From contig JBLWXT010000011.1 in NCBI GenBank assembly GCA_048267305.1, positions 1 through 64,000 of the forward strand: DNA of 64,000 nucleotides. Reading direction: 5' to 3'. Position 1 is the stretch's first letter. Every line of letters begins with the position of its first letter. Source of the stretch: Owenweeksia sp048267305. Its GTDB lineage: Bacteria; Bacteroidota; Bacteroidia; Flavobacteriales; Schleiferiaceae. Made by a program: the position numbers and the translations under genes. The notes under the pieces are model-generated. The model did no database searches and was not told the DNA's origin. It saw nothing but the letters and a program-made list of their open reading frames with translations. Positions 35,115-44,181 of this stretch are shown here, one piece after another.

Positions 35115-35951
35115 ATGACTTTACCCAACGTAATTATTGCGGGTGCCCCAAAGTGCGGCACCAGTTCACTGTACTTCTGGCTGGCAGCACATCCTGATGC
35201 ATGCGCATCCAAAGCTAAGGAAACCTTCTACTTTGCAGATGAGGTAAACCGTTTTAATAAAGGACTCAATTTTATTGAGAATGGTTTGGAACCATATCAA
35301 CAACATTTTGTACACTGTAAAGGCAGTAAGGTGATTTTTGAAGCTACAGCTCCTTATATATATCATCAAAATGCAATTGAGCAAATTTCGACACTGGAGT
35401 CAAAACCTAAAGTGATTTTTATACTTCGTGAGCCTTCTAAAAGGATGATGTCTCAATATTTATTTGAGCGCTACCGCACTGGCCGCAAACAAATGGAACT
35501 TGATGAATACATCAGGTTACCGGGCTTACTGCAACATGGTGAGTATTCTTCTTATTTAAAAAAATGGGAGAAGGCCATTGGCAGGGATCGAATGATGGTT
35601 TATATTTTTGAAGAGTTTATGGGAGATACCGTTTCCGGTATGAAGGATATAGCCAACCAATTGGGTCTTGATCCTACATTTTACGACAATTTTGACTTCA
35701 CCACCAGAAACGAAACTCTAAAGATGAAGAGTACGGCTTTGCATAGGGCAGGCTTAAAAATTCAGGAGTTCGTTCCACATTGGCTACAGTCTGTTATTTT
35801 GCCATTATATCTGAAGTTTAATAGCTCAGGCAAACCTCAGGCCACCGAGGCTGAAAAACAACTCTTGAAAGATGAGGTAGTACCTTACTACAAAGAAGAA
35901 AAAAGTAAAATGGAAGCGTTTTTAGGGAAAAAAATTGATAGCTGGAGTTAG
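35115..35951 (+). CDS. Sulfotransferase domain protein
   Basis: Transfers sulfate from PAPS to an acceptor, here probably a sugar of the surface glycan. The 278-residue product begins TLPNVIIAGAPKCGTSSLY, with the PAPS 5'-phosphosulfate loop (Pro-Lys-Cys-Gly-Thr-Ser), and has the 3'-phosphate-binding segment VIFILREPSKRMMSQYLF. A C-terminal HTTN-like segment is replaced by NETLKMKS. The start at 35115 is chosen because the upstream TTG lies in the -7 box. Its stop shares the tetramer TTAG with the stop of the convergent gene. No cysC, cysN or cysD is in the window to make PAPS. Confidence 0.88.
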   Translation: MTLPNVIIAGAPKCGTSSLYFWLAAHPDACASKAKETFYFADEVNRFNKGLNFIENGLEPYQQHFVHCKGSKVIFEATAPYIYHQNAIEQISTLESKPKVIFILREPSKRMMSQYLFERYRTGRKQMELDEYIRLPGLLQHGEYSSYLKKWEKAIGRDRMMVYIFEEFMGDTVSGMKDIANQLGLDPTFYDNFDFTTRNETLKMKSTALHRAGLKIQEFVPHWLQSVILPLYLKFNSSGKPQATEAEKQLLKDEVVPYYKEEKSKMEAFLGKKIDSWS

Positions 35952-37756
35952 GTGGTTATCCTTGTCAAAATACGCTCAACAACCTTTCCATCTGCTTTTC
36001 CATTAAATTGCTCTTGATATTGATGATAAGCTTGTTGGTTGATTTTTGTACTTCCTTTTAAAACATTTGCAAGCTGCCTTTTTAGTTCAATATAGTTCGT
36101 GGCTCTAAGTCCCACTCCCTTTTTGATGTACTCTAGGGCATCAACGTCTTTATAGTCCTGCACTATCAATGGCTTTTCGAAATACACAGCTTCTGCACCC
36201 ACTGCACTACAATGAGTAAGCAATACTGAGCATTTACTTAGAAGCAGGTATAAGTCAGAATTGGCAATAATATAATTTGAGGCGCCAATGCTGGCAGCCA
36301 ATTTGTGGTAATAATCCAGATCATTTTCCCGTGGGTGAAGTTTTAACATGAAGTTGACCTCGGGAAAATCAATGGTCAGTCTAAAAAAATCAAGGCTGAT
36401 GGAATCTCTTATTGAGCGTTCATCCCCCGGCAAGTCTGGCTGGGTGGCCCATAGTACCATTGGCTTATCATCTGTTAATCCATTAATCGAAATGGAACTT
36501 GCCTTTGATTTAAGGATAGGGATAATGTCCGTCCTTATTTGCCCTGAAATAGTGGTATGTCCATAATAGTTATGGTATTTTAATATTTGCTGGGTTGAGG
36601 TTCCGTAAATAAACAACTCACTCACCAAAGTGGTTTTTCCAGCGTCTTTAGCTGTATAATGGTACCCGGCATGGTTTTGATGAACTACCCCGTGTTGAAA
36701 GGAGTAAGTGTGGCTGCCCAAAATCTTTGCTATATCCAAAACGGATTTTGTTCTTACACTATATTCATCAATGCCTCCAATAGACTTTATTTTGGCTATT
36801 TTAAAGAAAAGTTCAGATGCCTCTATTCGAATCATTGCGAACTTTCTCATTTTAAACAAATCTTTATTTATAAGATTTGCCAAACGGATATTTTCATCAG
36901 TTTCACTTTTTGAAATAGCCTGATAGGCCTTCATTTCATTTTGTCGTAGAGACTTTAAAGGAGTCTTGTTAAACTTTGATTTAAGAAAGGCCACGGCCAA
37001 AAAGGGTTCAAAAAAAACAGCTTTTTTGGGAAACACTCCAAAGATGTTTCCTGTGCTAAGCTTGGTGTTGATAAACTTGGCAGGATAGTACTCTTCAAGG
37101 GCATATCCATCCTTACGCTTAAAAAGCTCATCTGTAAAATAGTCGGTAATGGGGTTGCCCAGTTGTGGTTTTAGGTTTTTCTTGTTCAATACAGGCTGCT
37201 TTTCCACAGGGGGTATTATAAACAGGTGTCTGGCTTTGCTTAACCTTAGTAGATAAAACAAACCAACGGCAGCCCTGAGTATATATAGTAAAGCCAGTTT
37301 TGCCAAAGGCACTGTGTTATTTTCCTCAGCATTCAGTTTTACCGATACCCTTTGGTCATTTATACCTTTTTCCAAATAGGGCGAAACTCCATATATGGTG
37401 AGAGTATCATCGTCATTCAGGTTTTTTTTAAAAATATTGAAAGCACTAAACTCCTTATAGGCAAGTGCAAATCGGTTAAAAAGGATAAAACGGGTATAGT
37501 AGAAAAGGGAAATACCCTTATATGTAGAACCCTTTAAAAGGCTTGTTCCATCATATTGTAAATGTGGTAAGGTTGTTATCAGCTTTAAAGCCTTGCTATA
37601 CAGCGTGGGTTCAATATTGGAGATGACAGTAGTATGAGGGAAGTTCAATTTAGTTTGAACAAACTCTGTCATTACGAAAATCTGATTTTCTTTTTCTTCT
37701 GTAAGTTTAGCGAGTTCTTGGTCAGTGGGAGGTCTGAGCAACAGATATTTGTTCAA
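35948..37756 (-). CDS. Capsule/surface polysaccharide biosynthesis-type protein, 602 residues
   Basis: I do not recognise the N-terminal half (about residues 1-330), which is Lys/Phe-rich with a hydrophobic stretch at about 165-185. The C-terminal half looks like a GT-B domain of capsule biosynthesis proteins: YSFQHGVVHQNHAGYHY, FMLKLHPRENDLDYYHKL and LLTHCSAVGAEAVYFEKPLIV resemble nucleotide-sugar sites of surface-carbohydrate transferases such as polysialyl- and Kdo-type enzymes and CDP-glycerol transferases. A TTG start is used; no ATG is available until codon 29. It lies between the sulfotransferase and the nonulosonate gene run, so a transferase acting on that glycan is a reasonable inference. 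Confidence 0.65.
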   Translation of the reverse strand: MNKYLLLRPPTDQELAKLTEEKENQIFVMTEFVQTKLNFPHTTVISNIEPTLYSKALKLITTLPHLQYDGTSLLKGSTYKGISLFYYTRFILFNRFALAYKEFSAFNIFKKNLNDDDTLTIYGVSPYLEKGINDQRVSVKLNAEENNTVPLAKLALLYILRAAVGLFYLLRLSKARHLFIIPPVEKQPVLNKKNLKPQLGNPITDYFTDELFKRKDGYALEEYYPAKFINTKLSTGNIFGVFPKKAVFFEPFLAVAFLKSKFNKTPLKSLRQNEMKAYQAISKSETDENIRLANLINKDLFKMRKFAMIRIEASELFFKIAKIKSIGGIDEYSVRTKSVLDIAKILGSHTYSFQHGVVHQNHAGYHYTAKDAGKTTLVSELFIYGTSTQQILKYHNYYGHTTISGQIRTDIIPILKSKASSISINGLTDDKPMVLWATQPDLPGDERSIRDSISLDFFRLTIDFPEVNFMLKLHPRENDLDYYHKLAASIGASNYIIANSDLYLLLSKCSVLLTHCSAVGAEAVYFEKPLIVQDYKDVDALEYIKKGVGLRATNYIELKRQLANVLKGSTKINQQAYHQYQEQFNGKADGKVVERILTRITT

Positions 37757-37784
37757 GGGAAACGGGAGTTTGTATGATATGGCA

Positions 37785-37792
37785 CAAATATA
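37785..37792 (-). promoter_or_regulatory. -7 box of the 602-residue capsule-type gene
   Basis: On the minus strand TATATTTG, a full TAnnTTTG match, lies 28 bases before the TTG start, giving a leader of about 20 bases. This supports the TTG start. Confidence 0.5.
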
Positions 37793-37920
37793 ATTGCTTT
37801 GATCAAAGCAGTCTTTTTGGTTAGATTGTAAAACTTAATCCCATAAATCAATCATCGCTCAGGAATCCAAAATAATTAATGACTTTTGTCCACGTTTGTT
37901 ATCCAATTTAAAACTGACTT

Positions 37921-39414
37921 TTGGGCGTAGTAATCAGACAGGGGCTTAAGGCTTCTTTAATCACTTACATCGGGGCTTTTTTGGGTTACCTCACTTGGCT
38001 GAGGTTTTTCCCCTTGTGGTTAAAGCCTGAGGAGGTAGGTCTTATCCGGGCGCTTTTTGACGCAGTACTTCTGGTTTCTCCATTTTTACAGGGAGGAGTT
38101 ACCAGTCTTGTTGTTAAGTTTTCTCCCTACCTCGCTACTAGAATTGAGAATGAGAAAAAGTTCCTTGGTTTTGCCCTGGCCCTGCCCTTTGTGCTTTCTA
38201 TTATTTGTACGGGCATCTTTCTGATTTTTCAGGAAAATATTTTTGAAGGGTATAACGAGAAGTCTCCATTGTTTGCTCAGTATTTATGGTACGTATTCCC
38301 AATGGCCTTTTTCTCTGTTTATATACAGCTGGTAGAATCACTTATTCGTATCAAAATGAGGATTGTTGTCCCCAGGTTGGTTCGTGAAATTTTGATGCGT
38401 GGGCTTAACCTTCTGGTGGTGGCGCTATATTTCCTTCAGGTGTTGAGCCTTACTCAATTGGTGGTTGGGCTTATTGTGATTAATATGATTCATGTAGTCA
38501 TATTGGTATTTTACTATATAAGGATAAGGGGGATGTTTATAGTTCCCAACCTTGGGATTGTAAAAACCAGATATTTTAAGCCACTGCTCGATTACAGCGC
38601 CTTTATGATTTTGGGATTGGGCAGTGGGAGTTTGGTGGGGAAGATAGATTCCATGATGACAACATATCTATTGGGGCTTACAGCTACTGGGGTTTATGGT
38701 ATTGCATTTTTAATTGCCAACTTTATCGAACTTCCCAGGAGGGTTTTTAACTCTCTTATAACACCTTTGGTTGCTACCGCATATAAAGTGAAAAACTTTG
38801 ACCTGCTCCAAAATTATTACCATCGCTCATCACTAAACTTGTCCATTATTAGTATTTTCCTTTTTTTGGGCGTGTGGAGTAATATTAATCTTGTTTACAG
38901 CTTTATACCCGATAGGGAAGTTTACGAAGCAGGAAAGTGGGTTGTGTTTTTTATAGGCCTGGGGAAAGTGTTTGATATGGGTATGGGCATAAATATGGAG
39001 CTAATCCATTACACCAGCTATTACCGGTGGAACATTTATTTATCAGGAGTACTTGCCATACTTGCTGTAGTTACCAACCTCATTTTTATACCCATACTCG
39101 GAATTACTGGCGCAGCACTGGCCACTTTTATATCCACCTCACTTTACAATCTCATAAGGTTTGGCGTTATTTACAAGAAGATGCATATCATACCCTTTAA
39201 GCTTAATAACCTTTGGGTAGGTATTTTAGGGCTTCTGTGTTTTATACTTACCGAGATTGTACACTTTTCCAATGTGTATGTGGATTTCGTGATTAACGGG
39301 AGTGTTTTGGCGCTGTTGTTTTTATTGCCTATATGGTTTTTCAGCCTAAGCCCCGATTTTAATAGTTTTGTGAAAAATCTTGCCGCCCGTATTGGACTAA
39401 AACTAAACCGATAG
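37921..39414 (+). CDS. Polysaccharide flippase, Wzx/MATE-like
   Basis: Inner-membrane transporter of 497 residues with about 14 predicted helices that would flip lipid-linked glycan units to the periplasmic face. The N-terminus VVIRQGLKASLITYIGAFLGY is conserved in Bacteroidota flippases and begins right at a TTG codon, so TTG is taken as the start. A central YSAFMILGLGSGSLVGKIDSMM and the ITGAALATFISTSLYNLIRF near the end fit the polysacc_synt family. The nine-base sequence TGACTTTTG occurs at 37880 and again at 37915 over the start codon. It begins the nonulosonate gene run. Confidence 0.9.
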   Translation: MGVVIRQGLKASLITYIGAFLGYLTWLRFFPLWLKPEEVGLIRALFDAVLLVSPFLQGGVTSLVVKFSPYLATRIENEKKFLGFALALPFVLSIICTGIFLIFQENIFEGYNEKSPLFAQYLWYVFPMAFFSVYIQLVESLIRIKMRIVVPRLVREILMRGLNLLVVALYFLQVLSLTQLVVGLIVINMIHVVILVFYYIRIRGMFIVPNLGIVKTRYFKPLLDYSAFMILGLGSGSLVGKIDSMMTTYLLGLTATGVYGIAFLIANFIELPRRVFNSLITPLVATAYKVKNFDLLQNYYHRSSLNLSIISIFLFLGVWSNINLVYSFIPDREVYEAGKWVVFFIGLGKVFDMGMGINMELIHYTSYYRWNIYLSGVLAILAVVTNLIFIPILGITGAALATFISTSLYNLIRFGVIYKKMHIIPFKLNNLWVGILGLLCFILTEIVHFSNVYVDFVINGSVLALLFLLPIWFFSLSPDFNSFVKNLAARIGLKLNR

Positions 39415-39466
39415 TAAGTCGCCTGTTGGGGGGTGATAATGATTTTTCAAAATAAGAAGAATTTGA

Positions 39467-40483
39467 ATGTTAGATCTAAACGATAAATCCATTCTCATAA
39501 CCGGGGGTACCGGTTCATTGGGAAAAGCTCTTACCGAAAATATTTTGTCAAAATGGCCACGTGTAAAGCGTTTGGTTATTTTTTCTCGTGATGAGCAAAA
39601 GCAATTTCAAATGGCGCAGGAATTCCCGCCATCCCAATATCCTCAAATCCGCTTCTTTATTGGAGATGTACGCGATTTTGATCGCGTAAAGCGCGCCATG
39701 AAGGGAGTTGAATATGTGATACACGCAGCTGCCATGAAACATGTTCCCATAGCAGAGTACAATCCTATGGAGTGTGTGAAGACCAATATACTCGGTGCTG
39801 AGAATGTGATAAATGCCTGCCTGGAAACAGATGTGGAAAATGTAGTGGCCCTATCCACTGATAAGGCTGCAGCACCCATAAATCTATATGGTGCCACCAA
39901 ACTTGCTTCAGATAAACTTTTTATTGCCGCCAATAACATTAGGGGCTGGAATCCCATTAAGTTTTCTGTGGTTCGCTATGGAAACGTGATGGGCTCAAAC
40001 GGCTCGGTAATTCCATTCTTTCTCAACAAAAAGAAAGAAGGAGTTTTACCTATCACAGACCCGCAGATGACTCGTTTCAATATTTCACTTCAGGGTGGAG
40101 TTGACATGGTTTTATATGCCATGGAACATGCTTGGGGAGGAGAGATTTTTGTGCCCAAAATTCCGTCGTATAAAATTACAGAGGTGGCTGAGGCAATTGG
40201 GCCGGATTGTGAAAAACCAGTAATCGGCATCCGTCCGGGCGAAAAAATTCACGAAGAAATGATTACCTCCTCCGATTCTTTCTTTACCTATGACTGTGGC
40301 CGGTATTATGCCATTTTGCCACAAGTACCACGCTTTAATTTGGAGGAGTTTATTTCTCACCATGGTGCTAAAAAGGTAGAACAGGGCTTTCACTATAACT
40401 CTGGAGATAACCACGAATGGGTGGGGGTGGAAGAAATGAGGAGTTTGATAAAGGAGTTTGTTGACCCAACTTTTACCGTTTAG
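39467..40483 (+). CDS. pseB: UDP-N-acetylglucosamine 4,6-dehydratase (inverting)
   Basis: First step of pseudaminic acid synthesis: dehydrates UDP-GlcNAc with C5 inversion. At 338 residues it has the Rossmann motif GGTGSLG (13-19), FSRDEQKQFQM, the HAAAMKHVPIAEYNP segment, STDKAAAPINLYGATK with Lys133, Tyr141 and Lys145 at the active site, and SVVRYGNVMGSNGSVIPFF. All are characteristic of PseB rather than RmlB-type dehydratases. It lies 52 bases after the flippase and 3 bases before pseC. Confidence 0.93.
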   Translation: MLDLNDKSILITGGTGSLGKALTENILSKWPRVKRLVIFSRDEQKQFQMAQEFPPSQYPQIRFFIGDVRDFDRVKRAMKGVEYVIHAAAMKHVPIAEYNPMECVKTNILGAENVINACLETDVENVVALSTDKAAAPINLYGATKLASDKLFIAANNIRGWNPIKFSVVRYGNVMGSNGSVIPFFLNKKKEGVLPITDPQMTRFNISLQGGVDMVLYAMEHAWGGEIFVPKIPSYKITEVAEAIGPDCEKPVIGIRPGEKIHEEMITSSDSFFTYDCGRYYAILPQVPRFNLEEFISHHGAKKVEQGFHYNSGDNHEWVGVEEMRSLIKEFVDPTFTV

Positions 40484-40486
40484 ATT

Positions 40487-41644
40487 ATGAAGGCAATCCC
40501 TTATGGTCGTCAGGAAATAACCGCGGCTGATGAAAAAGCTGTAATTGAAACACTGCACGCGGATTTTCTAACTCAAGGACCGAAGATTGATGAGTTTGAA
40601 AAGGCATTTGCAGACTATGTAGGTAGCAAGTATGCTGTAGCAGTAAGTAATGGTACGGCAGCACTGCACCTTTGTGCAATGGCCCTGAATGTAGGGCCGG
40701 GTGATAAGGTGATAACAACTCCCATCACTTTTGCTGCATCAGCAAACTGCATTAGGTATTGTGGTGGCGAAGTTGCCTTTGCTGATATAGATCCCGAAAC
40801 TTTTGTTTTGGATATTAAAAAGGTTCGTGAACTTTTAGAAGCACATCCCAAAGGAACTTTTAAGGGAATTGTACCGGTTGATTTTACCGGTTATCCTATA
40901 GATATGGAGGCTTTTAGGAAGTTGGCAGATGAATTTGACCTGTGGATTATTGAGGATGCCTGCCATGCGCCCGGAGGTTTTTTTAGCGACAGCCATGGTA
41001 AAGAGCAACGCTGCGGAAACGGGCAGTTTGCAGAACTGGCAATTTTCTCATTTCATCCTGTGAAACATATTGCTGCGGGTGAAGGAGGAATGATAACCAC
41101 CAATGATGAAGAACTTTATCAGAAGCTATTGATGCTTCGCACACATGGTATTACCAAAAATCCTGAGCTGCTGGAAAAGAACGATGGAGGCTGGTATTAT
41201 GAAATGCAGGAACTCGGATATAATTATCGGCTTACCGATATTCAGGCTGCATTGGCATTAAGTCAGTTAGAGCGAGCTGAGGCCAATATTGCAAAACGAA
41301 AAGCTATCGCCAAAAGGTATGATGATGCCTTTGCCGGTAAAAATATAACACTCCAAAAGCAGGAAACTGGTTTTTCAAATGCCTACCACCTCTATGTTAT
41401 TCAGGTGGAGGATAGAAAAGGCTTATATGACCACCTGCGTGAGAACGGAATTTTTGCTCAGGTACATTACATTCCTGTTCATACTATGCCATATTACCGA
41501 CAGTTTGGTTGGAAGAAGGGCGACTTTCCTAATGCAGAGGCTTATTATGATAAATGCTTAAGCATACCTATGTTTCCTAATCTTACAGAAGAGGAACAGC
41601 AATACGTGATTGATCGCGTAATGGAGTATACAGAACAACAGTGA
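40487..41644 (+). CDS. pseC: UDP-4-amino-4,6-dideoxy-N-acetyl-beta-L-altrosamine transaminase
   Basis: PLP-dependent aminotransferase of the DegT/DnrJ/EryC1 family, second step of pseudaminic acid synthesis, using glutamate as amino donor. The 385-residue product starts IPYGRQEITAADEKAVIETL, typical of PseC. AVSNGTAALHL binds PLP phosphate, WIIEDACHAPGG holds the conserved Asp, and Lys193 in FHPVKHIAAGEGG would form the Schiff base. NAYHLYVIQV is in the C-terminal domain. It starts 3 bases after pseB. Confidence 0.93.
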   Translation: MKAIPYGRQEITAADEKAVIETLHADFLTQGPKIDEFEKAFADYVGSKYAVAVSNGTAALHLCAMALNVGPGDKVITTPITFAASANCIRYCGGEVAFADIDPETFVLDIKKVRELLEAHPKGTFKGIVPVDFTGYPIDMEAFRKLADEFDLWIIEDACHAPGGFFSDSHGKEQRCGNGQFAELAIFSFHPVKHIAAGEGGMITTNDEELYQKLLMLRTHGITKNPELLEKNDGGWYYEMQELGYNYRLTDIQAALALSQLERAEANIAKRKAIAKRYDDAFAGKNITLQKQETGFSNAYHLYVIQVEDRKGLYDHLRENGIFAQVHYIPVHTMPYYRQFGWKKGDFPNAEAYYDKCLSIPMFPNLTEEEQQYVIDRVMEYTEQQ

Positions 41645-41690
41645 AGGCATAATCAAAGCCCTAATACAGATATAAACTGAAAAAACTTAC

Positions 41691-42338
41691 ATGAAAACAA
41701 AACAAGTTGAATTTTGGAGTGGCGATTTTGGAAAGGAGTATACGGAGAGGAATCCGCAAAACCTGGAAGAGTGGGATGCTTTTTATTTAGAATGCTTCGG
41801 CCAAAAGAAAACCGACATGAATGAAGAGTTTCTTAATGGACTGGATAAAGATGCTCGAATTTTGGAAGTAGGATGTAATATTGGTTTGCAACTTATGGGA
41901 CTTCAAAAGCAAGGCTTCAAAAACCTATATGGTATAGAACTACAGCCATATGCTGTGGAAAAAGCTCATAAAATGAATCCCGGAATTAATATTATCCAAG
42001 GTTCAGGATTTGACATACCATTCAAAGACGACTTTTTTGATTTAGTATATACTGCCGGTGTTTTGATACATATAGCTCCGGGCGATCTCTCTAAGATCAT
42101 GTTGGAGATGACAAGGTGTTCTAAAAAATATATCTGGGGATTTGAGTATTATTCTCCAGAACCAAAGGACATAAACTATAGGGGCAATGAGGGGTTTTTG
42201 TGGAAAATGGACTATGCCAAAAAATTTATGGAAACCGATAGCCGCTTAAGTGAAGTAAAAAGAAAGAAATACCCCTACATTGCCGAAGCGCATAAGGGAA
42301 ATGAGGATATAATGTACCTCTTGGAAATAAACAAATAG
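41691..42338 (+). CDS. Pseudaminic acid biosynthesis-associated SAM methylase
   Basis: Class I SAM-dependent methyltransferase of 215 residues. It matches the family found with pse genes (TIGR03587 type) by EFWSGDFGKEYTERN at the N-terminus, motif I ILEVGCNIGLQL (about residues 57-68), YGIELQPYAVEKA and the FDLVYTAGVLIHIAPGDL acidic loop. It probably methylates the nonulosonic acid or a precursor sugar. It follows pseC by 46 bases and lies 55 bases before the NeuB-like fusion. Confidence 0.85.
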   Translation: MKTKQVEFWSGDFGKEYTERNPQNLEEWDAFYLECFGQKKTDMNEEFLNGLDKDARILEVGCNIGLQLMGLQKQGFKNLYGIELQPYAVEKAHKMNPGINIIQGSGFDIPFKDDFFDLVYTAGVLIHIAPGDLSKIMLEMTRCSKKYIWGFEYYSPEPKDINYRGNEGFLWKMDYAKKFMETDSRLSEVKRKKYPYIAEAHKGNEDIMYLLEINK

Positions 42339-42393
42339 CGTAGATTTTTAACATTAAGCCCGGTTTCAGGGCCAAAATAAGAAGGTTACATTC

Positions 42394-44175
42394 ATGAAGA
42401 TGCCCTACAATATTATTGAAATAGCCAACACCCATGGTGGAGATTTAAAATATCTCAATGCTTTAATTGATCAGTTCTCTGAATTCGGAGATGGATTCGG
42501 GATGAAGTTTCAACCCTTTAAGTATGACAAAATCGCTGCAGCTGACTTTTCGTGGTATGAAACTTACAAAGAACTGTACTTTACCCCCGAAGAGTGGGCA
42601 GGTATTATCAATAAAACCGCCAGTACCAAAGATGTTTGGTTGGATATGTTTGATATGTACTCCGTTGAAATACTTAAAGCTAACCTTCAAAAAGTAAAGG
42701 GAATAAAGTTACAGGCATCGGTGCTTTACAACTACGAAATGCTTTCTGGCATTGAGGATGTTGATTTATCTGAGGTAACCATACAGGTAAATGTGGCCGG
42801 ATATGAAGTTGATGAGATCAAATCCATTTTGGATAGACTGAAAAAACAGCTATCGCCAAAGTCATTTATAATCCAGTTTGGATTTCAAAATTATCCCACA
42901 GAATTTGAGGATGCAGGATTGGCAAAAATTGCTGTTCTAAAAAATAACTTTCCAGAGTATGAACTGTGCTTTGCAGATCATTTGGATGGTGAATCAGAAG
43001 AGGCCTTAATTATGCCGGTATTTGCCGTTCAGGCAGGTTGTACCTATATAGAAAAGCATGTGTACTACGATCAATTGGAAACTAAATATGATAAGTTTTC
43101 CAGCCTAAGCTATGCCAATTATATAAAGCTTTTGGAGCGTATGCATAACTATACCAATAGTTTTAATGAAGTTTTTATAAATGATCGTGAACGAGGGTAT
43201 TTGGATAAAACCATGCAGATACCCTTCTTAAGGACAGATACCGGAAAAGGCAGTCTTATTTCAATTGCCTCTGATCTTGATTTTAAAAGAACAGACCAAA
43301 AGGGATTAAATGTTAAGGAAATAAAGGAATTGCTGGATTCCTATCATATACTGGCAAAGGATAAAAAGGCAGGTGAGGTATTAAAGAGGGAGGATTTTAA
43401 GAAAGCCACCATTGCAGCCATTGTGGCCTGTAGAATGAAGTCTTCAAGGCTTCCTGAAAAAGCAATTGCACGGATTGGCGACCTCAGTTCCATTGAGCTT
43501 TGTTTAAAGAATATCTTAAAATTTGATAATATAAATCATACAGTACTTGCTACATCTACCTTGGATGAAGACGCTGTATTGAAGGATTACACCTATAGTG
43601 ACAGTGTGATTTTCCATCAGGGAGATCCTGAGGATGTCATTCAACGCTATTTGGATATCATTGATAAACTGGGTATAGATGTGGTGGTGAGAATTACGGG
43701 TGATTGTCCATTTACCTCAAAGGATATACACTCTGTTCTTTTAAAATCTCATTTTGAAAAAGGTGCAGACTATACTACTGCGCCTGGTGCCTGCATAGGT
43801 ATGAATGAGGAAATCTATAATGTGGCAGCGCTGAGAAAGATTAAGAGTTACTTTCCATATGCCGATTATTCGGAGTATATGACCTACTACGTTACCAATA
43901 ATCCAAATCACTTTAATATCAATAAGGTGGAGCTGCCAGAAGAATACACAAGGGATTATCGCATGACATTGGATTACGAAGAGGATCTGAATTTATTCAA
44001 TAAAGTGGAAGAACATCTTAAGGAGAAGGGTCTGGAGTTCTCTATCAAGAATTTGTTTGAATTCTTGGATAATAACCCGGAACTGGCAGAGTCAAACAAG
44101 CACTGTACTGTTGTTTATAAGGATAATGATGAGCTGATACAAAGGATTAATAAGGCTACAACCATTGTGGAATAA
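42394..44175 (+). CDS. Fusion: divergent NeuB-like synthase + SAF domain + SpsF/NeuA-type cytidylyltransferase
   Basis: A 593-residue two-enzyme protein. Residues 1-265 form a NeuB-type TIM barrel: Glu9 (IIEIANTHGGD), Lys38 (GMKFQPF), Lys105 (GIKLQAS) and the two metal-ligand histidines, His196 (FADHLDGE) and His222 (YIEKHVYYD), line up with those of PseI at 48703, although overall identity is low. A SAF/antifreeze-like segment follows at about 318-336 (KAGEVLKREDF). From residue 338 it is a nucleotidyltransferase of the SpsF/NeuA type: IVACRMKSSRLPEKA, HQGDPEDVIQRYLDI, VVRITGDCPFTS and YRMTLDYEEDLNLF. Inference: one protein condenses a sugar with PEP and activates the product with CTP. No stand-alone pseF is present, so this C-terminal half may fill that role. 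Confidence 0.85.
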   Translation: MKMPYNIIEIANTHGGDLKYLNALIDQFSEFGDGFGMKFQPFKYDKIAAADFSWYETYKELYFTPEEWAGIINKTASTKDVWLDMFDMYSVEILKANLQKVKGIKLQASVLYNYEMLSGIEDVDLSEVTIQVNVAGYEVDEIKSILDRLKKQLSPKSFIIQFGFQNYPTEFEDAGLAKIAVLKNNFPEYELCFADHLDGESEEALIMPVFAVQAGCTYIEKHVYYDQLETKYDKFSSLSYANYIKLLERMHNYTNSFNEVFINDRERGYLDKTMQIPFLRTDTGKGSLISIASDLDFKRTDQKGLNVKEIKELLDSYHILAKDKKAGEVLKREDFKKATIAAIVACRMKSSRLPEKAIARIGDLSSIELCLKNILKFDNINHTVLATSTLDEDAVLKDYTYSDSVIFHQGDPEDVIQRYLDIIDKLGIDVVVRITGDCPFTSKDIHSVLLKSHFEKGADYTTAPGACIGMNEEIYNVAALRKIKSYFPYADYSEYMTYYVTNNPNHFNINKVELPEEYTRDYRMTLDYEEDLNLFNKVEEHLKEKGLEFSIKNLFEFLDNNPELAESNKHCTVVYKDNDELIQRINKATTIVE

Positions 44176-44181
44176 ATATAT

